Part shown: positions 1 through 8,293 of the stretch, in pieces
Numbering within the stretch: the first letter of the stretch is position 1
Layout of the letters: each line of letters begins with the position of its first letter
Assembly: GCA_017557625.1 (NCBI GenBank)
Contig: JAFYYG010000072.1
Location: 1 to 41,974, forward strand
Direction of reading: 5' to 3'
Length of the DNA: 41,974 nucleotides
From: Muribaculaceae bacterium
GTDB lineage: Bacteria > Bacteroidota > Bacteroidia > Bacteroidales > Muribaculaceae
Notes under the pieces: model-generated
Told to the model about the DNA's origin: nothing
The model's database searches: none
The model's input: only the letters and a program-made list of their open reading frames with translations
Made by a program: the position numbers and the translations under genes

Positions 1-1290
1 CATTCGCGCAACGGTCTTAGCGACCTGGTGAACGAGAACATGACCAATGACCCGCTCTATCCGCTTATCCATTTCACCGACAACGACATCGAGGTGGTAA
101 TCACCCATGCGGCGCAGATGGGCGAGGAGTTCTACTCCTTTGTCAACGGTCAGCACACAACGCAGGGTGGCACTCACCAAAGCGCGTTCCGCGAGGCTCT
201 GTCGCGCACCATCAAGGACTTCTATGGCAAGAACTTCGAGTATAGCGACATCCGCAACGGCATCGTCGCCGCTATCAGCATCAAGGTTGAGGAACCAGTG
301 TTTGAGTCACAGACCAAAATCAAGCTCGGCTCGAGCGTGATGTGGAAAGATGGCCCCACCATCTACAAGTTCATCAATGATTTCATCAAGAAGGAACTCG
401 ACAACTACCTGCACAAAACTCCCGCTACTGCTGACGTGCTGCTCAAGAAGATTCAGGAGAACGAGAAGGAACGCAAGGCGATTGCCGGCGTGACCAAGGT
501 GACCCGCGAGCGTATGAAGAAAGCGGCGTTGCATAACGACAAACTGCGTGACTGCCGTGTTCACTACAACGACAATCGTGGCGACCGACGCGAGGAGACA
601 TGCCTCTTTATCACCGAGGGACTCTCGGCGAGCGGCTCCATCACCAAGATTCGTGACGTGCAGACCCAGGCAGTATTTTCGCTTCGAGGCAAGCCACTCA
701 ACACCTTTGGCGTGGCGCCAGCTGTCGTTTATAAGAACGAGGAGTTCGGACTGCTGCAAGCAGCTCTCAATATCGAGGACGGCATGGAGGGCCTGCGCTA
801 CAACAAGGTGATTATCGCCACCGATGCCGATGTTGACGGCATGCACATCCGTTTGCTGCTGCTCACATATTTCTTGCAATTCTATCCCGAGTTGGTCAAG
901 AGCGGCCACCTCTACATCTTGCAGACTCCTCTGTTCCGTGTGCTCAACCGCAAGGATGCCAAGCGCAAGAGCCGCAGTGCAGGGCGTGAGGCTAAGAAGA
1001 ACAAGGTGGAGACCTACTACTGCTATACCGACGAGGAGCGTGTCGCCGCCATCAACAAGCTTGGCGACAACGCCGAGATAACGCGATTCAAAGGATTGGG
1101 AGAAATCTCGCCCGACGAGTTTGTCGATTTCATAGGTCCCGAGATGCGCCTCGACCGTGTGCGCCTTCGCAAGGAGGACAACGTGAAGCAACTGCTCACC
1201 TTCTTCATGGGCAAGAACACCATGGAGCGCCAGAACTTTATTATTGAAAACCTAGTAATTGAAGACGATGAAGACATCACAGTGCACTGA
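1..1290 (+). CDS. parE: DNA topoisomerase IV subunit B (ParE), 5'-truncated by the window edge
   Basis: This is the C-terminal part of a GyrB/ParE-type type II topoisomerase, the ATPase/TOPRIM subunit that relaxes and decatenates DNA together with ParC. The frame is open from base 1, so the real start lies outside the window; about 429 residues are visible and roughly 200 N-terminal residues (the GHKL ATPase domain) are missing. The transducer-type domain is followed by the TOPRIM domain, with the metal-binding Glu in [11 protein letters not shown] and the acidic pair in [10 protein letters not shown], then the [12 protein letters not shown] and RFKGLGEI motifs typical of the family. ParE is preferred over GyrB because there is no long GyrB tail and because parE beside coaD and an S41 protease is, from memory, a common Bacteroidales neighbourhood. 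The stop codon overlaps the start of coaD. Confidence 0.93.
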   Translation, partial: HSRNGLSDLVNENMTNDPLYPLIHFTDNDIEVVITHAAQMGEEFYSFVNGQHTTQGGTHQSAFREALSRTIKDFYGKNFEYSDIRNGIVAAISIKVEEPVFESQTKIKLGSSVMWKDGPTIYKFINDFIKKELDNYLHKTPATADVLLKKIQENEKERKAIAGVTKVTRERMKKAALHNDKLRDCRVHYNDNRGDRREETCLFITEGLSASGSITKIRDVQTQAVFSLRGKPLNTFGVAPAVVYKNEEFGLLQAALNIEDGMEGLRYNKVIIATDADVDGMHIRLLLLTYFLQFYPELVKSGHLYILQTPLFRVLNRKDAKRKSRSAGREAKKNKVETYYCYTDEERVAAINKLGDNAEITRFKGLGEISPDEFVDFIGPEMRLDRVRLRKEDNVKQLLTFFMGKNTMERQNFIIENLVIEDDEDITVH

Positions 1291-1762
1291 TGGCAAGCGT
1301 ATTGCCATGTTTCAGGGGTCGTTCGACCCGTTCACCCGTGGGCATGAGTCAATAGTGAGGAGGGCGTTGCCTCTCTTCGACGAGATAGTGGTGGCGGTGG
1401 TGAGCAACATCGCAAAGAAGCCTTTTATGAGTCTCAACAACCGCTTGGAGTTTATCAAGCAGGTTTTTAAGGATGAGCCACGGGTTCGTGTGGTGGCAAG
1501 CGACGGTTTAACAGTCGATGTTGCCCGCGAGGTGGGAGCCACCTGCCTGTTGCGCGGCGTGCGCATGATTCAGGACTTCGAGAACGAGATGCACATGGCC
1601 GAGATCAACCGCCGCTTGGGTGGCATCGAGACTGTGCTGCTCTACACCCTTCCCGAGTTCAGCCACATCAGCTCAACCATTGTGCGCGAACTCTTCAGTT
1701 ACAATCAAGAAGTTAACGAGTATATTCCCGAAAATGCCGATATTCATTTGTTAGGCAAATAA
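1268..1762 (+). CDS. coaD: Phosphopantetheine adenylyltransferase
   Basis: CoaD transfers AMP from ATP to 4'-phosphopantetheine, the penultimate step of coenzyme A synthesis, in the cytoplasm. The nucleotidyltransferase signature [10 protein letters not shown] lies near the N-terminus, followed by the LLRGVR motif and the C-terminal [10 protein letters not shown] motif, all matching the E. coli enzyme. From the ATG at 1268 the protein is 164 residues, the usual length. An in-frame TTG at 1259 is also possible but adds only three residues. The gene overlaps parE by 23 bases, which implies translational coupling; the S41 protease follows after 27 bases. Confidence 0.95.
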   Translation: MKTSQCTDGKRIAMFQGSFDPFTRGHESIVRRALPLFDEIVVAVVSNIAKKPFMSLNNRLEFIKQVFKDEPRVRVVASDGLTVDVAREVGATCLLRGVRMIQDFENEMHMAEINRRLGGIETVLLYTLPEFSHISSTIVRELFSYNQEVNEYIPENADIHLLGK

Positions 1763-1789
1763 TTTATGAATTAAAAAGAGAATAAAGAT

Positions 1790-3445
1790 ATGAAAAAATT
1801 TGCAATTACATTAGTTTTATTTGTGGGTGTTTTTGCTCTTGTTGGAGCGCAGTTTGGCAGCACAAGCGGTTCGATGCAGAAACTGCTTAATGCTCAGTAT
1901 GCGATTAACAATTTCTATGTTGATACCGTCAACGAAGATAAACTCATAGAGGAGGCCATCAAGGGCATGCTTGAGAGTCTTGACCCACATTCCACTTATA
2001 CCGATGCCAAAGAGACCAAAGAACTTGAGGAACCTCTGCAGGGTGAGTTCAGTGGCATCGGTATCCAGTTCAACATGAAACAAGACACGCTTTATGTGAT
2101 TCAGACTATTGTAGGTGGACCATCCGAGAAGGTGGGCATCATGGCTGGCGACCGCATCGTTACAGTCAACGACACCACTATCGCTGGCGTGAAGATGAAA
2201 AACAGCGACATTATGAAGCGCTTGCGTGGCAAGAAGGGTACAAAGGTTACTGTTCAGGTAAAGCGAGGCAATAACCCAGAACTTATCACCTTCCGCATCA
2301 CCCGCGACAAAATTCCTCTCTACAGCGTGGATGCAACCTATATGATTGATGACAAGACAGGATATATTCAGATTTCGCGTTTTGGAGCAAAGACTCACGA
2401 GGAGATGGTGGAGGCTATCAAGAAACTTGAGAAGCAGGGTATGAAACAGCTTATCATCGACTTGGGCGACAATGGAGGTGGTTATCTCAATGCCGCTATT
2501 GACATGTGTAACGAGTTCTTGCAGAGACGTCAGCTTATTGTCTATACCCAGGGCAACAACTCGCCACGTCAGGAAGGCAACGCCGATGGCTATGGAGATT
2601 ACAAGGACCTGAAACTTGTGGTGCTTGTTGATCAGTTCTCGGCATCGGCAAGCGAGATCTTCGCTGGTGCAATGCAAGATTGGGACCGTGCGGTGATTGT
2701 TGGTCGTCGCACTTATGGTAAGGGCTTGGTTCAGCGTCCATTCCGCTTCGATGACGGGTCAATGATACGCCTCACCGTGGCACGCTACTACACTCCGTCG
2801 GGTCGCTGCATCCAGAAACCATATACTAAGGGCGACAAGAAGCAGTACGAGGAAGACTTGCTCGACCGCTCTAAGGAGGGCGAGTACTACCACCTCGACA
2901 GCATCCAGTTTAACGACTCGTTAAGCTACAAGACTTTGAAGAATGGTCGCACCATCTACGGTGGCGGTGGCATCATGCCCGATGTGTTTGTGCCCCTCGA
3001 CACTACCGAGAACAGCAAGTATTACCGTGACATGATGGCTAAAGGCATTATGAACCAGTTTGCTGTTGACTATGTTGACAAGCACCGCGCTGAGATTAAG
3101 AGTGCCTACAAAGATGTCCATGACTTTGACAAGCGATTCTCGCTCACCGATGCCGACATAAAGGCCTTTATCGCTATGGGTGAGAAAGATAGCGTGAAGT
3201 TCAATGAGACCGACTATGCCACCAGTGAGAACCTCTTCAAGGCTGTGCTCAAGGGACTCATAGCACGTGATGTATATGCCGATCCAGGTGCTTACACTAT
3301 CATCATCAACCATCGCAACAAGGATGTGCAAGAGGCGTTGCGAGTAATCAACGATGACAAACTTTTCAACTCGCTCCTCAAAGACGGAAACCCTGAGTAC
3401 GACCGCCTTGCTCGCGAGCACAAGGAAAAAAAGACAAAGAAATAA
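1790..3445 (+). CDS. Secreted S41 (C-terminal processing) peptidase
   Basis: A 551-residue CtpA/Prc-like serine protease of the cell envelope. It starts with a signal peptide (basic MKKF, then a hydrophobic stretch ending at VGAQ). A PDZ domain lies at about residues 85-165 and the tail-specific protease domain follows. The catalytic Ser/Lys dyad can be placed by spacing: Ser286 in FSASASEIF and Lys311 in TYGKGLVQ, 25 residues apart as in E. coli Prc. A C-terminal region of about 180 residues follows the protease core. Such proteases trim misfolded or C-terminally tagged envelope proteins; no substrate can be read from the sequence. The gene is 27 bases after coaD and probably shares its transcript. 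A heptamer repeat begins inside its stop codon. Confidence 0.92.
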   Translation: MKKFAITLVLFVGVFALVGAQFGSTSGSMQKLLNAQYAINNFYVDTVNEDKLIEEAIKGMLESLDPHSTYTDAKETKELEEPLQGEFSGIGIQFNMKQDTLYVIQTIVGGPSEKVGIMAGDRIVTVNDTTIAGVKMKNSDIMKRLRGKKGTKVTVQVKRGNNPELITFRITRDKIPLYSVDATYMIDDKTGYIQISRFGAKTHEEMVEAIKKLEKQGMKQLIIDLGDNGGGYLNAAIDMCNEFLQRRQLIVYTQGNNSPRQEGNADGYGDYKDLKLVVLVDQFSASASEIFAGAMQDWDRAVIVGRRTYGKGLVQRPFRFDDGSMIRLTVARYYTPSGRCIQKPYTKGDKKQYEEDLLDRSKEGEYYHLDSIQFNDSLSYKTLKNGRTIYGGGGIMPDVFVPLDTTENSKYYRDMMAKGIMNQFAVDYVDKHRAEIKSAYKDVHDFDKRFSLTDADIKAFIAMGEKDSVKFNETDYATSENLFKAVLKGLIARDVYADPGAYTIIINHRNKDVQEALRVINDDKLFNSLLKDGNPEYDRLAREHKEKKTKK

Positions 3446-3464
3446 GTGTTAAGTGTTAAGTGGG
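3444..3464 (+). repeat. Heptamer repeat, three units of the AAGTGTT type
   Basis: Three consecutive 7-mers (AAGTGTT, AAGTGTT, AAGTGGG) start within the TAA stop codon of the S41 protease. They belong to the intergenic short-repeat family described in the findings. The same unit type occurs, in the opposite orientation, across the stop codon of the NamZ-like gene at 23407-23427. Confidence 0.75.
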
Positions 3465-3482
3465 CACAAGGCGCGCCTTGTG
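3465..3482. repeat. 18-bp perfect palindrome between the S41 protease and the ABC exporter
   Basis: CACAAGGCG is followed directly by its exact reverse complement CGCCTTGTG. As RNA it could form a seven-pair hairpin with a CGCG loop. No T-run follows, so a standard intrinsic terminator is unlikely. It lies between two oppositely oriented heptamer blocks and may be the centre of a larger fold. Confidence 0.7.
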
Positions 3483-3520
3483 ATAGATAATCTATAATAT
3501 CTAGAACTTCTAGAAAAAAA

Positions 3521-3567
3521 CTAAAAACTAAATACTTATAGCTAACAACTCTCAACTCTCAACTACT
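3521..3567 (-). repeat. Degenerate heptamer repeat abutting the ABC exporter start
   Basis: About seven units of 7 bp, each beginning with CT (CTAAAAA, CTAAATA, CTTATAG, CTAACAA, CTCTCAA, CTCTCAA, CTACTAT), run up to and into the ATG at 3568. Read on the minus strand the units begin AGT, which is the opposite orientation to the block at 3444-3464. The tract occupies the place where a leader and ribosome-binding region would be expected. Confidence 0.65.
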
Positions 3568-5502
3568 ATGGCTGGCATGGGACCTGGCATGGGACCAGGA
3601 ATGAGGGGCGGCGGTGGTCGCCGAAACCAGGGGACTGTAAAAATGCCTCCTGGGGGCATGAAGACTGTGGCGCGAATGCTCAAGATGTTGCTCGGCAACT
3701 ACAAGTGGTCGCTGCTGCTGGTGGCGGTGTGCATCTTAGTCACCACAGCTACCACTTTGACCTCCACACTCTTCACCCGCACTCTCATTGACGACTATAT
3801 CGCGCCGCTGAGTGTGGCCTCAAATCCAAACTTTGGTCCTCTGGCAGTGACGCTCTTCAAACTCGCCGCCGTGCTGTTGGTGGGTGTGGGTTGCTCCTAT
3901 CTTAACAGCCGCCTGATGATTAATGTGAGTCAGGGCATGCTGCTTAAGCTGCGTGAAAATTTGTTTGAGCACATGGAGTCGCTGCCCGTCAAGTTCTTTG
4001 ACCAGAACTCACACGGCGATGTGATGAGCGTTTATACTAACGATGTCGATTCTCTGCGCCAGATGGTGGGTAATAGCCTTCCTAACGTGTTCAGCTCGCT
4101 CATTACAATTGTTGCAACCTTCACGAGTATGATAGTCTTGTGCTGGCAGCTCACGTTGCTCACCATCGCTTTGACATGCGTGATGGTCTTTACTACCAAA
4201 TGGCTAGGCGGGCGTTCGGCGACCTATTTCCGCCGTCAGCAGAACGACATGGGAGCTATGAACGGTTTTGTCGAGGAGATGCTCACTGGACAGAAAGTTG
4301 TCAAGACCTTCTGTCATGAGGATGAGGCGATTGAGGAGTTTGAGAAGCTCAATGAGAGTCTGCGAGACAGTGCCTGCAACGCCAACAAGGTCGCAAATAT
4401 TGTTATGCCCATCAATGGCAATCTCTCCAACCTCATTTATGTGACTTGCGCTTCGGTGGGTGCCATGGTGGCCCTCGGTGGGGGAGGACTCACCGTGGGC
4501 ACGCTGGTGTCGTTCCTCACGCTCATCAAAAACTTTACACAGCCTGTGTCGCAAATCAGCAACCAGGTCAACAGCGTGGTGGCGTCGCTGGCTGGTGCCG
4601 AGCGTGTGTTCAATATTATGGACCAGACGAGCGAGGACGACGGCACTGCTACAGTACATCTTGTCAATGTAGAGGAGAATGCCGACGGCTCGCTCACCGA
4701 GACACCGCAAGTCACCCATATTTGGGCATGGAAAAAGCCGGTGGAAGGTGGATATGAACTGGTGAGGCAGCAAGGCGAGGTCGATTTTTCGATGGTTGAC
4801 TTCAGTTATGTGCCCGAGAAGCAAGTGCTCTTTGATATTGACCTTGACACCGATGCAGGCCAGAAAGTGGCCCTCGTGGGCGGCACAGGTGCTGGCAAGA
4901 CCACCATCACCAACCTTATCAACCGTTTCTACGACATTCAGGACGGCACAATCCTCTATGACAATATCCCTATCACCACCATCTGCAAACCCGACCTGCG
5001 TCGGAGCCTCGGTATGGTGCTGCAAGAGACGCATCTCTTCACCGGCACGGTGATGGACAACATTCGCTACGGACGGCTTGATGCCACCGATGAGGAGTGC
5101 ATCGAGGCAGCCAAATTGGTTCACGCCCATGACTTTATCTCGCGCATGGCGCAGGGTTACAACACTATGCTCAACGCCGACGGCGGCAACCTTTCGCAGG
5201 GTGAGCGTCAGCTCATCGCCATCGCCCGTGCCGCTGTCGCCAACCCTCCAGCTCTAATTCTCGATGAGGCGACTAGCAATATCGACACCCGTACCGAGCG
5301 ACTCATCCAGCAAGGAATGGACTCACTGATGCATGGTCGCTCCACCTTTGTCATAGCTCACCGTCTCAGCACCGTGCGCAACGCTGATATCATCGTGGTC
5401 ATGGAGCGCGGCCGCATCATCGAACAAGGCACCCACGATGAGCTCATCGCCCAACAAGGCCGTTACTACCAACTCTACACCGGCCACGGAATTAGCGATT
5501 AA
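3568..5502 (+). CDS. ABC exporter with fused permease and ATPase (MsbA/MdlB-like)
   Basis: A 644-residue half-transporter with an N-terminal six-helix exporter membrane domain (about 45-340) and a C-terminal nucleotide-binding domain (about 404-640). Walker A is GGTGAGKTT with Lys444, the ABC signature LSQGERQ starts at 542, Walker B is ALILDEATS with Asp566-Glu567, and the switch His is His598. All catalytic residues are intact. It is probably a homodimer or heterodimer exporting a lipid or drug-like substrate; the substrate cannot be read. Two oddities are a Gly/Met-rich N-terminus (repeats of GMGP) and a hydrophilic insertion of about 50 residues (about 352-403) between the membrane and ATPase domains. 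The start was chosen because the Met/Gly-rich segment follows the heptamer repeat directly and no earlier in-frame start exists. Confidence 0.9.
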   Translation: MAGMGPGMGPGMRGGGGRRNQGTVKMPPGGMKTVARMLKMLLGNYKWSLLLVAVCILVTTATTLTSTLFTRTLIDDYIAPLSVASNPNFGPLAVTLFKLAAVLLVGVGCSYLNSRLMINVSQGMLLKLRENLFEHMESLPVKFFDQNSHGDVMSVYTNDVDSLRQMVGNSLPNVFSSLITIVATFTSMIVLCWQLTLLTIALTCVMVFTTKWLGGRSATYFRRQQNDMGAMNGFVEEMLTGQKVVKTFCHEDEAIEEFEKLNESLRDSACNANKVANIVMPINGNLSNLIYVTCASVGAMVALGGGGLTVGTLVSFLTLIKNFTQPVSQISNQVNSVVASLAGAERVFNIMDQTSEDDGTATVHLVNVEENADGSLTETPQVTHIWAWKKPVEGGYELVRQQGEVDFSMVDFSYVPEKQVLFDIDLDTDAGQKVALVGGTGAGKTTITNLINRFYDIQDGTILYDNIPITTICKPDLRRSLGMVLQETHLFTGTVMDNIRYGRLDATDEECIEAAKLVHAHDFISRMAQGYNTMLNADGGNLSQGERQLIAIARAAVANPPALILDEATSNIDTRTERLIQQGMDSLMHGRSTFVIAHRLSTVRNADIIVVMERGRIIEQGTHDELIAQQGRYYQLYTGHGISD

Positions 5503-5576
5503 ACCCAAATCGTTCATTAGCTGCGACATGTTTCCTCTAGATTTTTCAGAAAAAATTTTTTTTCTTGCAAATAATA

Positions 5577-5607
5577 GTTGCTATAAATTGTTTTTTGTGT
5601 AATTTTG
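5577..5607 (+). promoter_or_regulatory. Bacteroidetes-type promoter for the NAD(P)HX repair gene
   Basis: GTTG at 5577-5580 is separated by 19 bases from TAATTTTG at 5600-5607, matching the TTTG/TAnnTTTG consensus of the Bacteroidetes primary sigma factor. It predicts transcription from about 5614 and an untranslated leader of about 88 nt. The rest of the gap 5503-5701 is AT-rich and shows no gene. Confidence 0.65.
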
Positions 5608-5701
5608 TGGTTTGAAATGAAAAAGTGTGCCATTTTCTTTTTAAAATGAGATATTCTTTATGAGAATGGCTGTTGCATAACGATAAAACGAGTAATTTGA
5701 T

Positions 5702-7228
5702 ATGAAGATTTTTACCAACGAAGCAATCAGGAAAATTGATAGCGAGACTATAGCCAATGAAGGCATCACGGAACTGGAGCTGATGGAGCGCGCTGCCTCG
5801 GCAGTGACCTATGAGATAATGTCGCGGTGGCGCACCAATAAGCGCATCATCATCTTTGCCGGACCAGGCAACAACGGAGGCGACGCCTTAGCGGTAGCGC
5901 GCATGCTCTACGAGCAGGACTACCACCCCGAAGTGTATTTGTTTAACATTCGTTCGTCTCACTTAAGCGAATGTTGCACTGCTAACCGTCAACGACTGAT
6001 TGACATGGGGAACATCGACTTCACCGAAATCATCGACAATTTCAACCCTCCCGAACTGGGACCTAACGATGTGGTTATTGACGGTCTCTTTGGTTCTGGC
6101 TTGCACAGCCCCCTCAAGGGAGGCTACACCTCGTTGGTTCAGTACATCAACAACAGCGAAGCCTATATCGTAGCCATTGATATGCCATCAGGTCTATTCA
6201 CTGAGTGGAACGAGGGTTTAGACCGTCGCAACATCATCCGCGCCGATCTCACGCTCACCTTTGGCTCAAAGAAGCTGTCTTTCTTCTTCAGCGAGAACGC
6301 AGAGTGCATAGGAGAGTGTATTGTGCTTGACATCGAACTAAGTCCCAAAGCCATAGATTCCACTCCCGCCGACTTCTATCTTGTCGAGAAGGAGGACGTG
6401 AGGGAGACACTGCAGCCGCTCGACCCGTTCATCAATAAATATGATAACGGTACGCTTTACCTCGTGGCGGGCAGCTATGGGATGATGGGGGCCGCAATTC
6501 TTGCTGCACGTGGTGCACAGCGCATTGGCGCCGGACTAGTCACCGTGCATGGACCAGCCAGCGCTAACACCATCATGCAGACCACATGTCCCGAAGCGCT
6601 CTTTGAAGCCGACAGCAGTGACATCTGCACAACTATCATCAACACCAAGCGACGCTATAGCGTAGTAGCATTAGGACCTGGCATGGGCACCAATGACGAG
6701 ACTATCGACGCCGTTGACCACTTCTTGAAAAACTACCGCAAACCATGTCTGCTTGATGCCGATGCCCTCAACTGCATAGCTGCCAGACCCATGCTGTTGA
6801 AAAGCATACCCAAAGGCTCTATTATCACTCCGCACACTGGCGAGTTTGACCGCCTGTTCCAAAAATCCAGCGAACGTGACATTACCGACGAGGCACGACT
6901 CAAGCGCGCCATCAACGTGTCGAGAAACCACAACATCACCATTGTCCTCAAGGGCCACTTCACTATGACGGTACGCCCTGACGGTAAGGTATATATCAAC
7001 AGCAGCGGCAATCCTGGCATGGCAACGGCTGGCAGCGGTGACGTGCTTACTGGCATCATCTCAGGACTTATATCACAAGGCTACTCTCCCGACAGCAGCG
7101 TGTGGATGGGTGTATTTATCCACGGCCACGCCGGAGATATGGCAGCCTCCAAGCAAGGCGAGCTAAGCCTCATCGCCTCCGACATAATAGACAACATAGG
7201 ACCAGCAATTGTGGATATTAAGAAATAG
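5702..7228 (+). CDS. nnr: Bifunctional NAD(P)H-hydrate epimerase / ADP-dependent dehydratase
   Basis: A two-domain metabolite-repair enzyme of 508 residues. The N-terminal YjeF_N domain (about 1-215) epimerises damaged R-NAD(P)HX; it carries GPGNNGGD at residues 54-61. The C-terminal ribokinase-like domain (about 225-505) dehydrates S-NAD(P)HX back to NAD(P)H using ADP; it carries LGPGMGTND and the anion-hole/catalytic motif NPGMATAGSGDVLTG, with Asp447. Length and order match the fused bacterial form. It has its own promoter and stands alone; a long polypyrimidine repeat follows it. Confidence 0.93.
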   Translation: MKIFTNEAIRKIDSETIANEGITELELMERAASAVTYEIMSRWRTNKRIIIFAGPGNNGGDALAVARMLYEQDYHPEVYLFNIRSSHLSECCTANRQRLIDMGNIDFTEIIDNFNPPELGPNDVVIDGLFGSGLHSPLKGGYTSLVQYINNSEAYIVAIDMPSGLFTEWNEGLDRRNIIRADLTLTFGSKKLSFFFSENAECIGECIVLDIELSPKAIDSTPADFYLVEKEDVRETLQPLDPFINKYDNGTLYLVAGSYGMMGAAILAARGAQRIGAGLVTVHGPASANTIMQTTCPEALFEADSSDICTTIINTKRRYSVVALGPGMGTNDETIDAVDHFLKNYRKPCLLDADALNCIAARPMLLKSIPKGSIITPHTGEFDRLFQKSSERDITDEARLKRAINVSRNHNITIVLKGHFTMTVRPDGKVYINSSGNPGMATAGSGDVLTGIISGLISQGYSPDSSVWMGVFIHGHAGDMAASKQGELSLIASDIIDNIGPAIVDIKK

Positions 7229-7258
7229 TGGTGGAAGGTGGGAAGGTGGAAAGTGGAA
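7229..7258 (+). repeat. Purine-rich 7-8-mer repeat after the nnr stop codon
   Basis: About four units of the GGTGGAA/GGTGGGAA type follow the stop codon of nnr directly. The sequence is largely complementary in character to the pyrimidine tract at 7274-7357, so the two could pair in the transcript. Confidence 0.65.
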
Positions 7259-7273
7259 CGATAGATACCCATT

Positions 7274-7357
7274 TCCTCCTTTCTCCTTCTTCCTCCTTCT
7301 TACTCCTTCTTCCTCCTTCATCCTTCATCCTTCATCCTTCCTTCTTCCTTCTTCCTT
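7274..7357 (-). repeat. Polypyrimidine heptamer tract, about 12 units
   Basis: Twelve consecutive 7-bp units can be written in one register from 7274: four of the TCCTCCT/CCTTCTT type, two transitional units, three CTTCATC and three CTTCCTT. The plus strand is almost pure C/T. The run of identical neighbours suggests growth by replication slippage. With the purine tract at 7229-7258 it makes a bipartite, oppositely oriented structure. The remainder of this 410-base gap holds the promoter of the next gene. Confidence 0.8.
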
Positions 7358-7523
7358 CCACTTAACATATCCCATTTTAAGTTAAAATATGTTTTTTGTT
7401 TTGTTTTTGAGCCTTTGTTTTTGATGGGAGGTTACAGATTGTAAGCACCGCATTGGTGGTAAATGCGGGGACTAAAACATAACTTGAGTTTACAAAAGTA
7501 AATGTTACAGAACGTAAAGGATG

Positions 7524-7555
7524 GTTGTCCATATGGGCAGCCATTTGTAATTTTG
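7524..7555 (+). promoter_or_regulatory. Promoter for the NlpC/P60 gene
   Basis: GTTG at 7524-7527, a spacer of 20, and TAATTTTG at 7548-7555 give a good Bacteroidetes promoter. Transcription would begin near 7562. This argues against a start codon for the downstream gene before that point and supports the ATG at 7639. Confidence 0.65.
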
Positions 7556-7638
7556 CACCATCAAATAAAAATAGAATGGCGCAAGAGCGTGTATTGTTAC
7601 ACATCTCTATAGCCTATGTCAAACAAATAATTAGAGTA

Positions 7639-8229
7639 ATGAAGTTATTTTCAAGATTTTTTATTTTCACATTAGTAACTATTTTATCTATTAATTTCAC
7701 AGCAATCGCTGCCGACCCCGAACCCAACCAAATTAGTGGTGTCAACGGTTCGTCTAAATCCATTTCCAAAGAAAACACTAACCCACAAATTGAAAATCTG
7801 CTCAATTTTGCTTACAAATTTAAAGGTGTGCCCTATCGCTTAGGTGCAAACGGTCCTAACCGCTTTGACTGCTCTGGATTCACTAGTTATGTATTCAAGG
7901 AATTTGGCTACAAACTCAACCGTCGTGCCAGCCATCAAGTGTATAACGGCATGAAGGTGGAGCGCGGCAACCTACAGCCTGGTGACCTGGTGTTCTTTGG
8001 CGGACGAAGCAACCGTGGTGGCATAGGCCATGTTGGTATCATTACCGAGGTTGATGACAACGGCCACGATTTCTACTTCATTCATGCTTCAACTCATAAC
8101 GGCATCACAGTGAACCACTCATCCAACAGCTATTATCGGGTGCGTTACCGAGGCGCTTGCCGGGTGATTCAACCTGCAGAACCTCAACTTTCACTTCTTG
8201 ACGAGTTGAAAAAATCAAAAATCGAGTAA
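7639..8229 (+). CDS. Secreted NlpC/P60 cell-wall peptidase
   Basis: A 196-residue secreted cysteine peptidase, most likely a gamma-D-glutamyl-diamino-acid endopeptidase acting on peptidoglycan stem peptides. After a signal peptide (MKLFSRFF, then a hydrophobic stretch to AIAA) comes one NlpC/P60 domain with Cys78 in FDCSGF, His131 in GIGHVGI and a polar third residue His149 in FIHAS, the full catalytic set. No separate SH3 or LysM wall-binding domain is present. The ATG at 7639 is preferred over an in-frame TTG-type start at 7525, because the longer version would place about 38 residues ahead of a clear signal peptide and overlap the predicted promoter. Confidence 0.9.
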   Translation: MKLFSRFFIFTLVTILSINFTAIAADPEPNQISGVNGSSKSISKENTNPQIENLLNFAYKFKGVPYRLGANGPNRFDCSGFTSYVFKEFGYKLNRRASHQVYNGMKVERGNLQPGDLVFFGGRSNRGGIGHVGIITEVDDNGHDFYFIHASTHNGITVNHSSNSYYRVRYRGACRVIQPAEPQLSLLDELKKSKIE

Positions 8230-8238
8230 ATGAAAATG

Positions 8239-8266
8239 GCGGCTGGCAATTTCGTTTGCCAGCCGC
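8239..8266. terminator. Bidirectional terminator hairpin between convergent genes
   Basis: An 11-bp perfect stem (GCGGCTGGCAA with TTGCCAGCCGC) and a six-base TTTCGT loop sit 10 bases after the NlpC/P60 stop and 28 bases after the stop of the convergent ATPase gene. T-rich sequence on both sides is modest. Confidence 0.8.
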
Positions 8267-8293
8267 GCTTACTTTATATATCATCCCTTAGCT

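Noticed and set aside
3465-3482. Palindrome as an intrinsic terminator of the S41 protease gene
   Set aside because: The stem is good but no T-run follows on either strand, so it is listed only as a repeat.
7525-7638. Upstream extension of the NlpC/P60 gene to 7525
   Set aside because: It overlaps a good promoter and would bury the signal peptide at residue 39 onward.
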